Part shown: positions 9,835-18,719 of the stretch, one piece after another
Layout: each line of letters begins with the position of its first letter
Numbering within the stretch: position 1 is the stretch's first letter
NCBI GenBank assembly: GCA_020846635.1
Contig: JADLDO010000048.1
Coordinates: forward strand, 182,569-246,568
Direction: 5' to 3'
Length of the DNA: 64,000 nucleotides
DNA from: Caldilineaceae bacterium
GTDB lineage: Bacteria; Chloroflexota; Anaerolineae; Caldilineales; Caldilineaceae
Translations under genes and position numbers: made by a program
The notes under the pieces: model-generated
What the model saw: only the letters and a program-made list of their open reading frames with translations
Databases searched by the model: none
Told to the model about the DNA's origin: nothing

Positions 9835-10979
9835 ACACTCTGTGCTGCCGGGTCAATCGGTAGTTGAATGGGCGCGCCACCCTGCTGCGACGACATGCGG
9901 ATGGCGAGGATCAACTCTTGATCCAGCCGCCCCTGATGCGGGCCATAGCTCGGCTCGGTATTGGTGCGAACCGCCTCGACGAGACTGAGCAGACAGCCTG
10001 CCACGCCGATCTCATCGTCGTGCCACTGGGGGCCATGTCCTTGATGGGCCGGGCGGAAGGGGTTCTCCCAAGATACAATGGGCAAAGCCGGATCGCCGGT
10101 ATGGGCCACCATCGCTACCAGCGCGCCGCCATCGACACGCTCCCAACGGCGTTCCAGGTGGATAAAGTGGGGTGCCTCACCGCCAGGTGCCAGCAAACTC
10201 AGCCGCTCCTCGACATCGAGCCCCACGCCCACGGTGATGCCCATGCCCTTTTCCGCCAGGAAGCGACTGCTGCGCCACCAGCGCAGAGGTGAATCATAGC
10301 CGACGTTTGTCCAATGAAAGACGCCGATGCGCCCATCGCTGAACTCGATCAGGCCATGCTCCTGGGTTTCGATGCGGGTGGCTGTCTTGTTGCCGAGCCG
10401 CGACCAATGTTCGCCCAACTCATAGGGGCGCACCAGCCCTGTCACCTGCACAGGCTGGGCATCGAAACCCAGATAGCTGCGCATGACACTGATGCCATGA
10501 TAGCCATGACCCGCAAAATCATTGAAAGAAGAATAGACGCGGCCAAAGAGGCCGGAGGCGATCAGCGCCAGCTTGATTTGCTCTAGCGGGCGGCGCTGGA
10601 ACTGTTCGGCAATCTCAATCTTCAGACCCCGTTGGGCCGCGGCCTGGATGATGGCGTCGGCTTCGCTCAGTTTGTGGGCGATGGGCGTCTCAAGCAGCAC
10701 ATGCAGCCCATGTTCGACAGCCATGAGGCCGACTTCGCCATTGGCGCTGTAGTTGACCGAGACAATGCCGATCTGCGGCGCGGTTTCGGCTATCAGCTTT
10801 TGCAGATCGGTGTACCAGGGGACGCCGAGGCTTTCGCCCAGCCTGCGCGCCGAATCGGTGCTGCGTCCCCAGACCGCGACCAGTTCCATTTGGTCGGGGA
10901 GCGCGGCGACAATCGGGCCATAGAGATAGTCAGAGCGGCGGGCTGTGCCGATGATGGCAACACGAATGGGTTCGGACAT
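9831..10979 (-). CDS. Gfo/Idh/MocA-family oxidoreductase
   Basis: 382 residues. The N-terminal Rossmann fold begins VAIIGTARRSDYLYGP, followed by a C-terminal Gfo/Idh/MocA dimerisation domain. These enzymes oxidise or reduce sugars, inositols or sugar acids with NAD(P). The usual catalytic EKP motif after the fifth strand appears here as LLETPIAHK: the lysine of EKP is replaced by threonine, which may mean altered chemistry or loss of dehydrogenase activity. RBS AGGAGAG stands 4 bases before the ATG. It follows the aldo/keto reductase gene by 15 bases and is probably co-transcribed. Confidence 0.8.
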   Translation of the reverse strand: MSEPIRVAIIGTARRSDYLYGPIVAALPDQMELVAVWGRSTDSARRLGESLGVPWYTDLQKLIAETAPQIGIVSVNYSANGEVGLMAVEHGLHVLLETPIAHKLSEADAIIQAAAQRGLKIEIAEQFQRRPLEQIKLALIASGLFGRVYSSFNDFAGHGYHGISVMRSYLGFDAQPVQVTGLVRPYELGEHWSRLGNKTATRIETQEHGLIEFSDGRIGVFHWTNVGYDSPLRWWRSSRFLAEKGMGITVGVGLDVEERLSLLAPGGEAPHFIHLERRWERVDGGALVAMVAHTGDPALPIVSWENPFRPAHQGHGPQWHDDEIGVAGCLLSLVEAVRTNTEPSYGPHQGRLDQELILAIRMSSQQGGAPIQLPIDPAAQSV

Positions 10980-10994
10980 ACTCTCTCCTAGAGG

Positions 10995-11963
10995 CTACCA
11001 GGCGTAGGCTTCGGGCGCTTCGCCACCGGGACCGGGCCAGATTTGGTCAAGTTGGGCCAGCGTCTCAAAGCTCAGTTTGATGTCTACCACAGCGAGGCTT
11101 TCCTCAAATTGCTGCATGGTGCGCGGGCCGATGATGGGCGCGGTGACCACGGGATTGTGCAGCAGCCATGCCAAGCCCACATTGGCGGGGCTCTGATTCA
11201 ATTCGGCACAGAGCGCCTCATACGCTTCAAGTTGGGCGCGATGTTTCTCTACGCGCGCCTGGCTTTGCTCGCTGGCACGACGACCCGCAGCCGCCTTTTG
11301 CAGCGCGCCTCCCAACAAGCCACCCGACAGCGGACTCCACGGAATCAACCCCAGGCCAAAGGCGCGGCACGCCGGAATCAACTCCAGTTCGATGGCGCGG
11401 GCATTGAGGTTGTATAGGCTCTGCTCGGAGACAAGGCCCAAGAAGTTGCGCTTCTCTGCGGCGAACTGCGCCTGGGCAATATGCAGACCGGCGAAGTTGC
11501 TGCTGCCGACATAGAGGACTTTGCCCTCGCGCACCAACTGTTCCATCGCCTGCCAAATTTCTTCCCAGGGTGTGCGCCGGTCGACATGGTGCATCTGGTA
11601 GAGGTCAATATGGTCAGTTTGGAGGCGGCGCAAGCTATCTTCACATGCCTTGCGGATGTGATAGGCCGAGAGGCCGCGGTCATTGACCCCTTCACCCATT
11701 GCTCCAAAAACCTTTGTGGCAAGGACAATCTGGTCGCGACGCCCACCTTGTGCCAGCCAGCGCCCGATGAGCTCCTCAGTGAAGCCCAGGCTGACGTCGC
11801 GGCCATAGCGGTCGGCGGTGTCGATGAAGTTGACGCCTGTTGCCAGGGCGCGGTCGAGGATGGCGTGGCTGTCGGCTTCGCTGGTTTGGGTGCCAAAGTT
11901 CATGGTACCCAGACAGAGGCGGCTGACCTTGAGGCCGGTACGTCCGAGGTATGTGTGTTGCAT
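10995..11963 (-). CDS. Aldo/keto reductase
   Basis: 322 residues, a full-length (alpha/beta)8 NADPH-dependent aldo/keto reductase. The tetrad is visible: Asp in NFIDTADRYG, Tyr in the same motif, Lys in VLATKVFG and His in LYQMHHVD. The C-terminal cofactor loop is seen as TAPIIGPRTMQQFEESL. It probably reduces a sugar aldehyde or keto-sugar to the alcohol, or the reverse. The sequence resembles the general-purpose YajO/Tas-type group, so substrate is not predictable. RBS GGGAGA precedes the ATG. It is followed 15 bases later by the Gfo/Idh/MocA gene. Confidence 0.88.
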   Translation of the reverse strand: MQHTYLGRTGLKVSRLCLGTMNFGTQTSEADSHAILDRALATGVNFIDTADRYGRDVSLGFTEELIGRWLAQGGRRDQIVLATKVFGAMGEGVNDRGLSAYHIRKACEDSLRRLQTDHIDLYQMHHVDRRTPWEEIWQAMEQLVREGKVLYVGSSNFAGLHIAQAQFAAEKRNFLGLVSEQSLYNLNARAIELELIPACRAFGLGLIPWSPLSGGLLGGALQKAAAGRRASEQSQARVEKHRAQLEAYEALCAELNQSPANVGLAWLLHNPVVTAPIIGPRTMQQFEESLAVVDIKLSFETLAQLDQIWPGPGGEAPEAYAW

Positions 11964-11993
11964 GGGGTTTCTCCCTATTGGTGATGATGCACG

Positions 11994-12022
11994 AAAGGCG
12001 CGGCTGATGAGGCCGCGCCTTT
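11994..12022 (-). terminator. GC-rich hairpin between dehydratase and aldo/keto reductase
   Basis: AAAGGCGCGGC (11994-12004) and GCCGCGCCTTT (12012-12022) form a perfect 11-bp stem with a 7-base loop. It lies 47 bases after the stop of the minus-strand dehydratase gene and 31 bases before the aldo/keto reductase start. The short T-run makes termination or attenuation plausible but not certain. Confidence 0.6.
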
Positions 12023-12068
12023 GCGAGAAGTTTTCCAGGAGTCCAGAGACACCTAGCTCCAGAGAGAA

Positions 12069-13349
12069 CTAGCTCCAGAGGCGATCATGTGAATATTCCT
12101 TGTCCCAATGATCGCTGGGGCCGAAGAAGTCCGGGTCGTCGGCATCCAGGTACTCGCGCATCAAATCCTCGTTGATGTCTGTGAAACCCAACCCTGGCGT
12201 CTCCGGTACCTGGATAAAGCCGTCTTGGATCAAGGGGTTGGGCAGCCCGCTGACAAGATTGCTCCAGCGCGGGTCGTCAACTGAGTGATTTTCCAGCACG
12301 ATAAAGTTTTCGGTAGCAGCGGCACAGTGGACGTTGGCAAGGGCGCAAATGGGTGAAGCAGCCATGTGCATCGCCATTGCAACGCCATATTCCTGGGCCA
12401 TGTCGCCGATCTTCTTGGTCTCCAAGATACCACCGGAGCTTGCCAAGTCGGGGTGAATGATGCTCACGGCGCGCTCGCGCAGCAGCGGGAGGAAGCCTTC
12501 CTTGAGATAGATATCCTCGCCGGTGCAGGTTGGTGTATCAACCGCGTCGGTCAGTGTGCGCCACTGGTTGGTGAATTGCCAGGGAATCATATCCTCGTAC
12601 CAGGCCAGTGTGAACTGGTCGAGCGCCTTGCCCAGCCGGATGCACGATTCCAGGCCGATGTGACCAAAGTGATCGACAGCCAGCGGGATTTCATAGCCGA
12701 TTACATCACGCACCTTGCCGACATACTCGCAAAGAACGTCGATGCCCTTCTGGGTGATCTGGATGCCGGTGAAGGGGTGCATGACATGGCGTGTTTCGAT
12801 CATGTCCGGCGGGGCGATGACTGTGCCGGGAATACCCTTGAGCAACTGGATGCCTACGTCCATCTTGAGGAACTTGAAGCCGCGATCCATGCGCTCCTTG
12901 AGGAGATTGCCCATCGCCGTACCATCGGGCACGGAGGGGGTATCACTATAGCAGAGAATCCGGTCGCGGAACTTGCCACCGGCCAGCATGTAGGCGGGAA
13001 CGCCATAGGCTTTACCGGCCAAGTCCATCAGGCCCATTTCGATGCCACAGACGCCACCGGCCTGTCGCCCATGATGGCCGAATTGCTTGATCTTGCGGAA
13101 GACCTTATCGACGTTGCAGGGATTCTCGCCGACAAGACGGCTCTTGAGCAAGAGCGCATAGGTTTTGCTCGCGCCATCGCGCACTTCGCCATAGCCGACA
13201 AGTCCCTGGTTGGTATCGATGCGGATCACAGCCACGCGCATCGGCAGGCCGCGCAGGCTGGCAACACGCACATCGGTGATCTTTAGATCGGACGGGCGCG
13301 AATTCGAATTGACATAATCTTCGGGTCGAACTTCAGTTTGGGAAGACAT
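12069..13349 (-). CDS. Mandelate racemase/muconate lactonizing enzyme family sugar-acid dehydratase
   Basis: 426 residues, enolase superfamily. The N-terminal capping domain is followed by a (beta/alpha)7-beta barrel. The active-site pattern is Lys162-x-Asp164 (FLKMDVG), metal ligands Asp226 (LAVDHFGH), Glu252 (WYEDMIPW) and Glu278 (CTGEDIY), and His328 (MAMHMAASP), the general acid/base. This fits the MR or dehydratase subgroups rather than racemases of the MLE group. The first ~20 residues are an extra hydrophilic tail before LKITDVRVASL. RBS TAGGAG precedes the ATG. The gene is divergent from another enolase-superfamily gene. The exact sugar-acid substrate is not known. Confidence 0.82.
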   Translation of the reverse strand: MSSQTEVRPEDYVNSNSRPSDLKITDVRVASLRGLPMRVAVIRIDTNQGLVGYGEVRDGASKTYALLLKSRLVGENPCNVDKVFRKIKQFGHHGRQAGGVCGIEMGLMDLAGKAYGVPAYMLAGGKFRDRILCYSDTPSVPDGTAMGNLLKERMDRGFKFLKMDVGIQLLKGIPGTVIAPPDMIETRHVMHPFTGIQITQKGIDVLCEYVGKVRDVIGYEIPLAVDHFGHIGLESCIRLGKALDQFTLAWYEDMIPWQFTNQWRTLTDAVDTPTCTGEDIYLKEGFLPLLRERAVSIIHPDLASSGGILETKKIGDMAQEYGVAMAMHMAASPICALANVHCAAATENFIVLENHSVDDPRWSNLVSGLPNPLIQDGFIQVPETPGLGFTDINEDLMREYLDADDPDFFGPSDHWDKEYSHDRLWS

Positions 13350-13612
13350 TCAAGACTCCTACGTAATTCTAGGTTGTTGCAAACAATAGAGTGATTTGGG
13401 GCGCATGGTCTAGAAAATTCTAGAGCCATTTGCTCGGTAAATTTGGATGTTTCGTCCCGATTTCAGGCGATGGCCCGATTTCAGACGATGAATTGTGGCG
13501 CTGGCTGCAGGATGGAGTAGAATTGGAAAGCACACCTCATTCAACAGCCTATCAATCCTTACACAGTGAATCCTGATTCGATTCATCAATTCACAGGAGG
13601 GAGACTGCTCCC
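13350..13612. promoter_or_regulatory. Divergent control region between two dehydratases
   Basis: 263 bases with no gene. It holds an inverted repeat TCTAGAA-AA-TTCTAGA (13409-13424) and a tandem direct repeat of 18 bases, CCCGATTTCAGGCGATGG (13456-13473) followed by CCCGATTTCAGACGATGA (13474-13491). Both sit where regulators of the two divergent genes would bind. AGGAGGGAG lies at 13597-13605 ahead of the plus-strand ATG, with longer than usual spacing. No clear -35/-10 pair was identified. Confidence 0.5.
13456..13491 (+). repeat. Tandem 18-bp direct repeat
   Basis: Two adjacent 18-base units with 16 of 18 identical positions lie between the divergent promoters of two sugar-acid dehydratase genes. 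They could be a double binding site for a regulator. Confidence 0.75.
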
Positions 13613-14752
13613 ATGAAGATCACCAATATTGAAACCTATCCCGTTTGGGGAGGGCATCGCAACTTTTTGTTTGTTGTCGTGGACACCGATGAAGGTATCT
13701 ACGGCGTGGGTGAAGCCGGCATTACGGGCCGCGAATTAGCGGTTGCCGGCGCGATTGAGCATTTCAAGCCGATCCTGATCGGTCAAGACCCTGGTCGTAT
13801 TGAGCACATTTGGCAGGTGCTTTTCCGCGGTGGCTTTTTTCCGGCACAGCGGATCCTGACATCGGCGATGGCTGCCATCGACATCGCGCTGTGGGACATT
13901 AAGGGCAAGGCATTGGGTGTGCCCATCTATGAACTGCTGGGTGGGCGTGTGCGTGATAAAGTTGTCTGCTATCCTCATAACGTCGGCCACGCAATGGAAA
14001 TCACTCCTCTTGTGGAATCCTGTTTGCAGACCAAAGAGGAAGGCTGGAAGTTTGTGCGCTGGGGATTGCCCCAGGATGGCACAATCTTGGAACCGCGCCA
14101 GAGTGTTAAAACTGCCATTCAGCAATTCTATGCAGTGCGCGAGGCAGTGGGCGACGATATCGAGATCACCTTCGATGTGCATACCCGGCTCGATTTGCCG
14201 GATGTCATCTGGCTCTGCCGCGAGATCGAAGCTACGCGCCCCTACTTTATTGAAGACCCACTGCGCTGTGAAAACCCCGATTCATTTAAAACCTTGCGCC
14301 CACGTACCCATGTGCCGCTGGCAGCCGGTGAACAATTTAGCTCCAAGTGGGAATTCCGCCAGTTGATTGAAGAAGAGTGGATTGACTATGCGCGTATTGA
14401 TCTTTGTATTGCGGGGGGCATCACCGAGGCGCGCAAGATTGCGGGCTGGTGTGAAACCCACTATATCAAGATCGCGCTGCACAATCCGCTCGGCCCGATT
14501 TCGTCCGCAGCCTGTCTCCAACTCAACTTGGCGACCTCCAACTTTGGCGTGCAAGAACAGCCGCGTAAGCCAGGAACCATGATCACCGATATTGTGCCGG
14601 TGCAGCCGGAATGGCAGGACGGCTATTTGCTGCCGCCCACTTTGCCCGGTCTTGGTGTCGAATTTGATCGGGAAGCCGCCAAGAAAAATCCATTCCGCAT
14701 GTCGGAACTGCATCACTTGCAGCGGTTGGATGGTTCTTTTACCAACTGGTGA
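13613..14752 (+). CDS. Enolase-superfamily sugar-acid dehydratase (galactonate/mannonate dehydratase-like)
   Basis: 379 residues. The start MKITNIETYPVWGG is typical of sugar-acid dehydratases of the enolase superfamily. The active-site pattern is Asp188-x-His190 (FDVHTRLD), Glu214 (FIEDPL), Glu240 (AAGEQF) and His290 (ALHNPLGP), the arrangement of the GalD/ManD-type dehydratases where Asp/Glu/Glu bind Mg2+ and the two histidines are acid and base. At the second-strand position the sequence is WKFVRWG, without the clear K-x-K of racemases. The reaction is probably loss of water from an aldonic acid to a 2-keto-3-deoxy acid. Substrate undetermined. Confidence 0.82.
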   Translation: MKITNIETYPVWGGHRNFLFVVVDTDEGIYGVGEAGITGRELAVAGAIEHFKPILIGQDPGRIEHIWQVLFRGGFFPAQRILTSAMAAIDIALWDIKGKALGVPIYELLGGRVRDKVVCYPHNVGHAMEITPLVESCLQTKEEGWKFVRWGLPQDGTILEPRQSVKTAIQQFYAVREAVGDDIEITFDVHTRLDLPDVIWLCREIEATRPYFIEDPLRCENPDSFKTLRPRTHVPLAAGEQFSSKWEFRQLIEEEWIDYARIDLCIAGGITEARKIAGWCETHYIKIALHNPLGPISSAACLQLNLATSNFGVQEQPRKPGTMITDIVPVQPEWQDGYLLPPTLPGLGVEFDREAAKKNPFRMSELHHLQRLDGSFTNW

Positions 14753-14872
14753 TCGCCAGGATAAACCAAAGCGCGGCTATCTCCTAATGTACCATCTCTC
14801 CTAAAGATTGTGCAAAGATTGGCGGGGTAGTTGTCCAACGGCTTAATTGCCGCGCTGGTGTCGCAAAGGCAT

Positions 14873-14916
14873 GTCATTCCGACCAGAGGGGGATTCCTCC
14901 CTCTGGTCGGAATGAC
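14873..14916. terminator. 18-bp perfect hairpin between convergent genes
   Basis: GTCATTCCGACCAGAGGG (14873-14890) is the exact reverse complement of 14899-14916, with an 8-base loop. It lies between the plus-strand dehydratase (stop at 14752) and the convergent nucleoside phosphorylase (stop at 14926). No T-run follows on either strand, so it may be a bidirectional terminator of non-canonical type or a small repeat element. Confidence 0.7.
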
Positions 14917-14925
14917 AAGATAGCT

Positions 14926-15708
14926 TCAAGACGCGCCTGGATCAATGGCGAGCGCGGCTTCAGCGGCGAGCGTCGCCAGGATCTCGCGCACACCCCAGTT
15001 CTTTGTCCATTCGCGCCCATCCCATTCATCCCCATCGAGGTTATCGCCACAATAGAGAATTTGGCCGAGATGCACGCCGCGAAATTGGGCCACGGCAAAG
15101 AGCGCCGCGGCTTCCATCTCGACGGTGATGCAGCCTTCGCCGCGGCGCAGCGCCATACGGGCGCGCGTTTCGCGATAGATGGCGTCGGTTGTCCATGTCT
15201 TGCCAACCACGTAATCTACCTTGCGCTGCTGCAAGACCTGCTCAATTGCCATCACTGCCGCGGGGGAGGGGGCGGCGAGACGGTCAGGGATAAGGTAGTG
15301 ATAGGAAGTGCCTTCATCTCGCACAGCGGCATTGGGGACGACGAGATGGCCCATGGCGAGTTCGCGGTTCAGCACGCCAGCCCCACCACAAGCGATAAAG
15401 TTGCGACAGCCCAGGGCAATGACTTCTTCCAACATCGCCGCAGCCAAAGGCGCACCGATACCAGGGTGAAAGAGCGCGACGCGCTGCCCCTGGACTTGAT
15501 GGACATAGATCGGGTGGCGACCGATTTCGCTGCGCAGCGCATGGATTTCCTCGGCAAGACCCAGGTTGACGAAATGGGTGATCACATCCTGGAAGAAGCA
15601 GATCACGCCGTGGGTGGGCATGGTTTCTAAGGGTTCGATCAGTTTGCGCGGCTCCAGAATTGCTTCTGGTTCACCGTCAAATTCGAGGATGGGTGGGCTG
15701 TTGTCCAT
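14926..15708 (-). CDS. Nucleoside phosphorylase (uridine/purine phosphorylase family)
   Basis: 260 residues, PNP_UDP_1 fold. The ribose/phosphate-binding stretches FHPGIGAPLAAAMLEE and FIACGGAGVLN are present, and the nucleoside-binding signature CITVEMEAAALFAVA is clear. It is expected to split a nucleoside with phosphate into base and (deoxy)ribose 1-phosphate in the cytoplasm. The presence of uridine-type features suggests uridine phosphorylase, but purine substrates cannot be excluded. It lies downstream of the aminotransferase gene, separated by a REP-like palindrome. Its link to sugar-acid metabolism is unclear. Confidence 0.85.
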   Translation of the reverse strand: MDNSPPILEFDGEPEAILEPRKLIEPLETMPTHGVICFFQDVITHFVNLGLAEEIHALRSEIGRHPIYVHQVQGQRVALFHPGIGAPLAAAMLEEVIALGCRNFIACGGAGVLNRELAMGHLVVPNAAVRDEGTSYHYLIPDRLAAPSPAAVMAIEQVLQQRKVDYVVGKTWTTDAIYRETRARMALRRGEGCITVEMEAAALFAVAQFRGVHLGQILYCGDNLDGDEWDGREWTKNWGVREILATLAAEAALAIDPGAS

Positions 15709-15736
15709 ATGCTGTGGAATTGCTTGAAGATAAGAA

Positions 15737-15780
15737 CCCTCCCGGAAGCTGGAGAGCCCTCTGGGCCGCTTCCGGGATGG
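15737..15780. repeat. REP-like palindromic element, copy 1
   Basis: The element starts CCCTCCCGGAAGC, has an internal segment containing GAGCCCTCTGGGCC, and ends GCTTCCGGGATGG. It is a near-perfect inverted repeat 19 bases after the aminotransferase stop. The same element recurs at 17307-17352, 30057-30100 and, shortened, 56664-56689. Confidence 0.85.
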
Positions 15781-15798
15781 TATGACGAACGGATGTGA

Positions 15799-17139
15799 CT
15801 AGCGGGTGGTTTCGGCAAGGGCTTCGCCGATGATTTGCAGGACGAGATCGATCTCCTCGGCGCTGATGACAAGCGGCGGGGCGAGGGAGAGAATGTCGCT
15901 GCCGATGATGCGCGTAAAGAGGCCGCGCTCCAGACATGCCTTGCGTACCTTTTCGCCGATCTGTGCGGGCTGTTTGGTCTCGCGGTCGGCAAATTCAATG
16001 GCAGCCATCAACCCTATGCCACGCGTATCGCCGATCACATCAAATTCGGCCTCGAGAGCTTGCAGCCCTTCGAGCAGGCGCTGCCCTTGCACACGCGCGT
16101 TTTCGGCCACGTCAAGCCGTTGCAGGATTTCCAGGTTCTTGTTGGCAACCGCACAACAGGTGGGATGGCCTGAATAGGTGTAGGCATGCATCCATCGCTC
16201 GTTAGCAGGTGCGTTGACGATGACTTCACGGATCTTGTCGGAGACTTGGATGCCGCCCAGGGGCAGATAGCCGCTGGTAATCCCTTTGGCAAAGGACATA
16301 ATATCCGGTTCGACGCCCCAACGGTTGAGCGCAAACCACTCACCTGTGCGCCCGAAGCCAGTGATGACCTCATCGGCGATGAAGAGCACCTCATAGCGGT
16401 CACAGATCTCGCGGATGGCGGGGAAGTAGTCGTCGGGCGGGACAATCAGCCCACCGGCCCCCTGTACGGGTTCGGCGATAAAAGCCCCCACGGTATCCTG
16501 TCCTTCGCGCAAAATCGCCTCTTCCAACGCGCGTGCCGCGGCTTGTCCCAGGCTCTCGCCGGGGCGAATCTGGTCGGCGGGGTAGCGGAAGGCGTAGGGG
16601 GCGGGGATGTGCAAGAAGCCGGGGACGCGCGGCTCGAACATGGGCCAATAGGCGCTCATGCCGGTGGCGCTCATCGCTGCCAGCGTGATGCCATGATAAC
16701 CATGTTGGCGCGAGATTACTTTGGTCTTGTTGGGTTTGCCCAATCGTTTCCAATAGTAGCGCACAGTTTTGAAGGCGCTTTCGTTGGATTCTGCGCCACC
16801 GGAGGTAAAGAAGGTGGTGTTGAGACTGGGGTAGGCCATGCCTGCCATCCGATCCGCCAATTCAATGGCGGGGAGGTTGCTGGTACCGGCATAGCTAGAG
16901 CAGTAGGCCAGCGTCGCTATTTGGTCACGGGCTGCGTCGGCAAGTTCGGTGTTGCCGTGGCCGATCAGGACATTCCACAGCCCCGCCATGCCGTCGATGT
17001 ACTCTTTCCCCTCGACCGTACGCAGCCAGATGCCATGTCCCGATTCAAAGATGAGTGGTGACTGGGTGGTGCTGGGATGGTGAAGCGGGTGGAGAAAGTG
17101 GGCTTGATCCTTTTCCAGGATTTCTGTAGGAGCCAACAT
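15799..17139 (-). CDS. Class III PLP-dependent aminotransferase (omega-amino acid:pyruvate type)
   Basis: 446 residues, full-length class III aminotransferase. The PLP signature is visible: Glu223 (AFIAEPVQGAGG), Asp256 (LFIADEVITGFGRTG) and Schiff-base Lys285 (SFAKGITSGYLPLGG). Such enzymes transfer an amino group from beta-alanine, diamines or omega-amino acids to pyruvate or another keto acid in the cytoplasm. Next to glucarate dehydratase it could act on semialdehydes such as 2-oxoglutarate semialdehyde, but this is an inference. RBS GGAGG is 7 bases before the ATG. REP-like elements lie on both sides. Confidence 0.88.
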   Translation of the reverse strand: MLAPTEILEKDQAHFLHPLHHPSTTQSPLIFESGHGIWLRTVEGKEYIDGMAGLWNVLIGHGNTELADAARDQIATLAYCSSYAGTSNLPAIELADRMAGMAYPSLNTTFFTSGGAESNESAFKTVRYYWKRLGKPNKTKVISRQHGYHGITLAAMSATGMSAYWPMFEPRVPGFLHIPAPYAFRYPADQIRPGESLGQAAARALEEAILREGQDTVGAFIAEPVQGAGGLIVPPDDYFPAIREICDRYEVLFIADEVITGFGRTGEWFALNRWGVEPDIMSFAKGITSGYLPLGGIQVSDKIREVIVNAPANERWMHAYTYSGHPTCCAVANKNLEILQRLDVAENARVQGQRLLEGLQALEAEFDVIGDTRGIGLMAAIEFADRETKQPAQIGEKVRKACLERGLFTRIIGSDILSLAPPLVISAEEIDLVLQIIGEALAETTR

Positions 17140-17306
17140 GCGTATACCTCCGCAAGGAATTGAGTAATGCTGGGCACAAACAAAGCCGCCCAGGCCATCA
17201 TAACCAGACTGATTTATTCCAGTGTACCTTGAGGAAGGGAGCTATGCAAACCTTTGGGGAAATGCGTATGGCTTGATCTCGTTCCTTGAGGGTGATCGCA
17301 AATGCT

Positions 17307-17352
17307 ACCCTCCCGGAAGCTGGGGAGCCCTCTGGGCCGCTTCCGGGAGGGT
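17307..17352. repeat. REP-like palindromic element, copy 2
   Basis: Perfect 14-bp arms ACCCTCCCGGAAGC (17307-17320) and GCTTCCGGGAGGGT (17339-17352) surround an 18-base interior that itself has GCCC-TCT-GGGC pairing. It begins 12 bases after the glucarate dehydratase stop on the minus strand. Confidence 0.9.
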
Positions 17353-17364
17353 TATTGCAGATGC

Positions 17365-18651
17365 CTACCAGCGGGTCGCTTCGAACTTCCAGCCGGGGAC
17401 GACTTTTTGCATTTCGATGGCATCGTTGCGCTCGGTCAGGCCACACGCTATGTATTGCTGGTGCAGCTTGGCGAGGGCATCCCGATCCAGTTCGATGCCC
17501 AAGCCCGGCTCGTTGGAGATGACAACTGCGCCATCGTCAAACTGGAGCCGCCCACCCTTCACCACTTCCTCTGACTGCCAGGGATAGTGGGTGTCGCAGG
17601 CATAGGTCAGATTGGGAATGGCTGCCGCCAAGTGTGCCATCGCTGCCAGCGAGATGCCGACGTGGCTGTTGGAGTGCATGGAAAGCCCGCGGCCAAAGGT
17701 GCGACAGATGCGTGCCAGTTCCACCGACGCGCGCAGTCCACCCCAGAAATGGTGGTCGCTGAGGATAATATCCTCCGAATGGTGCTGGATGCTGCCTGGA
17801 ATGTTGGCAAAAGAGGTGGTACACATGTTGGTCGCTAACGGGATATTGACGGCGCGACCGACTGCGCCCATATTCTCCTGGCCGCGCGTGGGGTCTTCGT
17901 AGTACTCCAAGACACCTTCCAGCCGTTTGCCGATGCGGATCGAGGTTTCTACGCTCCAGATGGCGTTGGGGTCCAGGCGGAGCGGCGTATCAGGGCCAAA
18001 GGCCTCTTGCAGTGCCATCATGGCGTCGGCTTCTTCGTCGGGAGGCATCACGCCACCCTTGAGTTTGATGGACTTGAAGCCAAAGGCATCACACATGGCC
18101 TTTGCTTGTGCCACCACGCCTGCGGGGTCGAGCGCTGCCTTTTGACGCGCTGCGGCCCAGCCGGTGGCATTTGGGTCTGTGCCAAAGCCGAGTGTGCCAC
18201 CGGCCCCCTCATGCTTGTAGAAAAGATAGGCCGAGAAGTCCACGCGGTCACGCGCCTGCCCGCCGAGCAAATCGACCACGGGACGCCCAACGGCCTTGCC
18301 CATCAGGTCGAAACAGGCGACTTCGATGGCGCTGTAGACATGGACGATGCGCCGTTGATCCCAAGGGGTATCGCCGCGGGCGGCTGCTCCCTCTTCGCCA
18401 AAATGCTCATGGAGCCCCGCCTGGATGGCGTTGAGTTGGAAGGGGTCTTTGCCAATGAGGACCGCGCGTGCTTCCTCTAACGCTTTGGTGGTGGCAACGC
18501 TGCCAGGGACTTCACCCAGGCCATAGATGTTGTCGTCTGTGACAATTTCGATGATGGTGCGCAGGGCATAGGGGGCATGCAGACCAGCGGCGTTGAGCAG
18601 CGGCGGGTCGGTGATAGCGATGGGGGTGATATGCACATCGGTGATCTTCAT
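17365..18651 (-). CDS. gudD: Glucarate dehydratase (GlucD-type, enolase superfamily)
   Basis: 428 residues. The motifs match the GlucD subgroup closely: Lys196-x-Lys198 (FKSIKLKGG), Asp227 and Asn229 (LRLDPNAIW), Glu252 (YYEDPTRG), Asn275 (LATNMCTT), Asp299 (LSDHHFWGG) and the HSNSH motif (MHSNSHVGIS). The C-terminal PGLGIELDRD segment is also typical. It dehydrates D-glucarate, and possibly L-idarate, to 5-keto-4-deoxyglucarate. The likely partners are the uronate dehydrogenase at 31.7 kb and the KDG dehydratase-like enzyme at 39.2 kb. It is downstream of the fused ABC permease on the same strand. The RBS is weak (GGAAC). Confidence 0.9.
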   Translation of the reverse strand: MKITDVHITPIAITDPPLLNAAGLHAPYALRTIIEIVTDDNIYGLGEVPGSVATTKALEEARAVLIGKDPFQLNAIQAGLHEHFGEEGAAARGDTPWDQRRIVHVYSAIEVACFDLMGKAVGRPVVDLLGGQARDRVDFSAYLFYKHEGAGGTLGFGTDPNATGWAAARQKAALDPAGVVAQAKAMCDAFGFKSIKLKGGVMPPDEEADAMMALQEAFGPDTPLRLDPNAIWSVETSIRIGKRLEGVLEYYEDPTRGQENMGAVGRAVNIPLATNMCTTSFANIPGSIQHHSEDIILSDHHFWGGLRASVELARICRTFGRGLSMHSNSHVGISLAAMAHLAAAIPNLTYACDTHYPWQSEEVVKGGRLQFDDGAVVISNEPGLGIELDRDALAKLHQQYIACGLTERNDAIEMQKVVPGWKFEATRW

Positions 18652-18719
18652 GAAACAAGTTCCGTTTCTACTTGAGGTTCAGTTAGATTGAGGCTATCGA
18701 TAGATAGTAGATATAGGCT

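Noticed and set aside
12366..13286. Long open frame on the plus strand opposite the dehydratase at 12069-13349
   Set aside because: Antisense shadow. All enolase-superfamily motifs are in the minus-strand frame.
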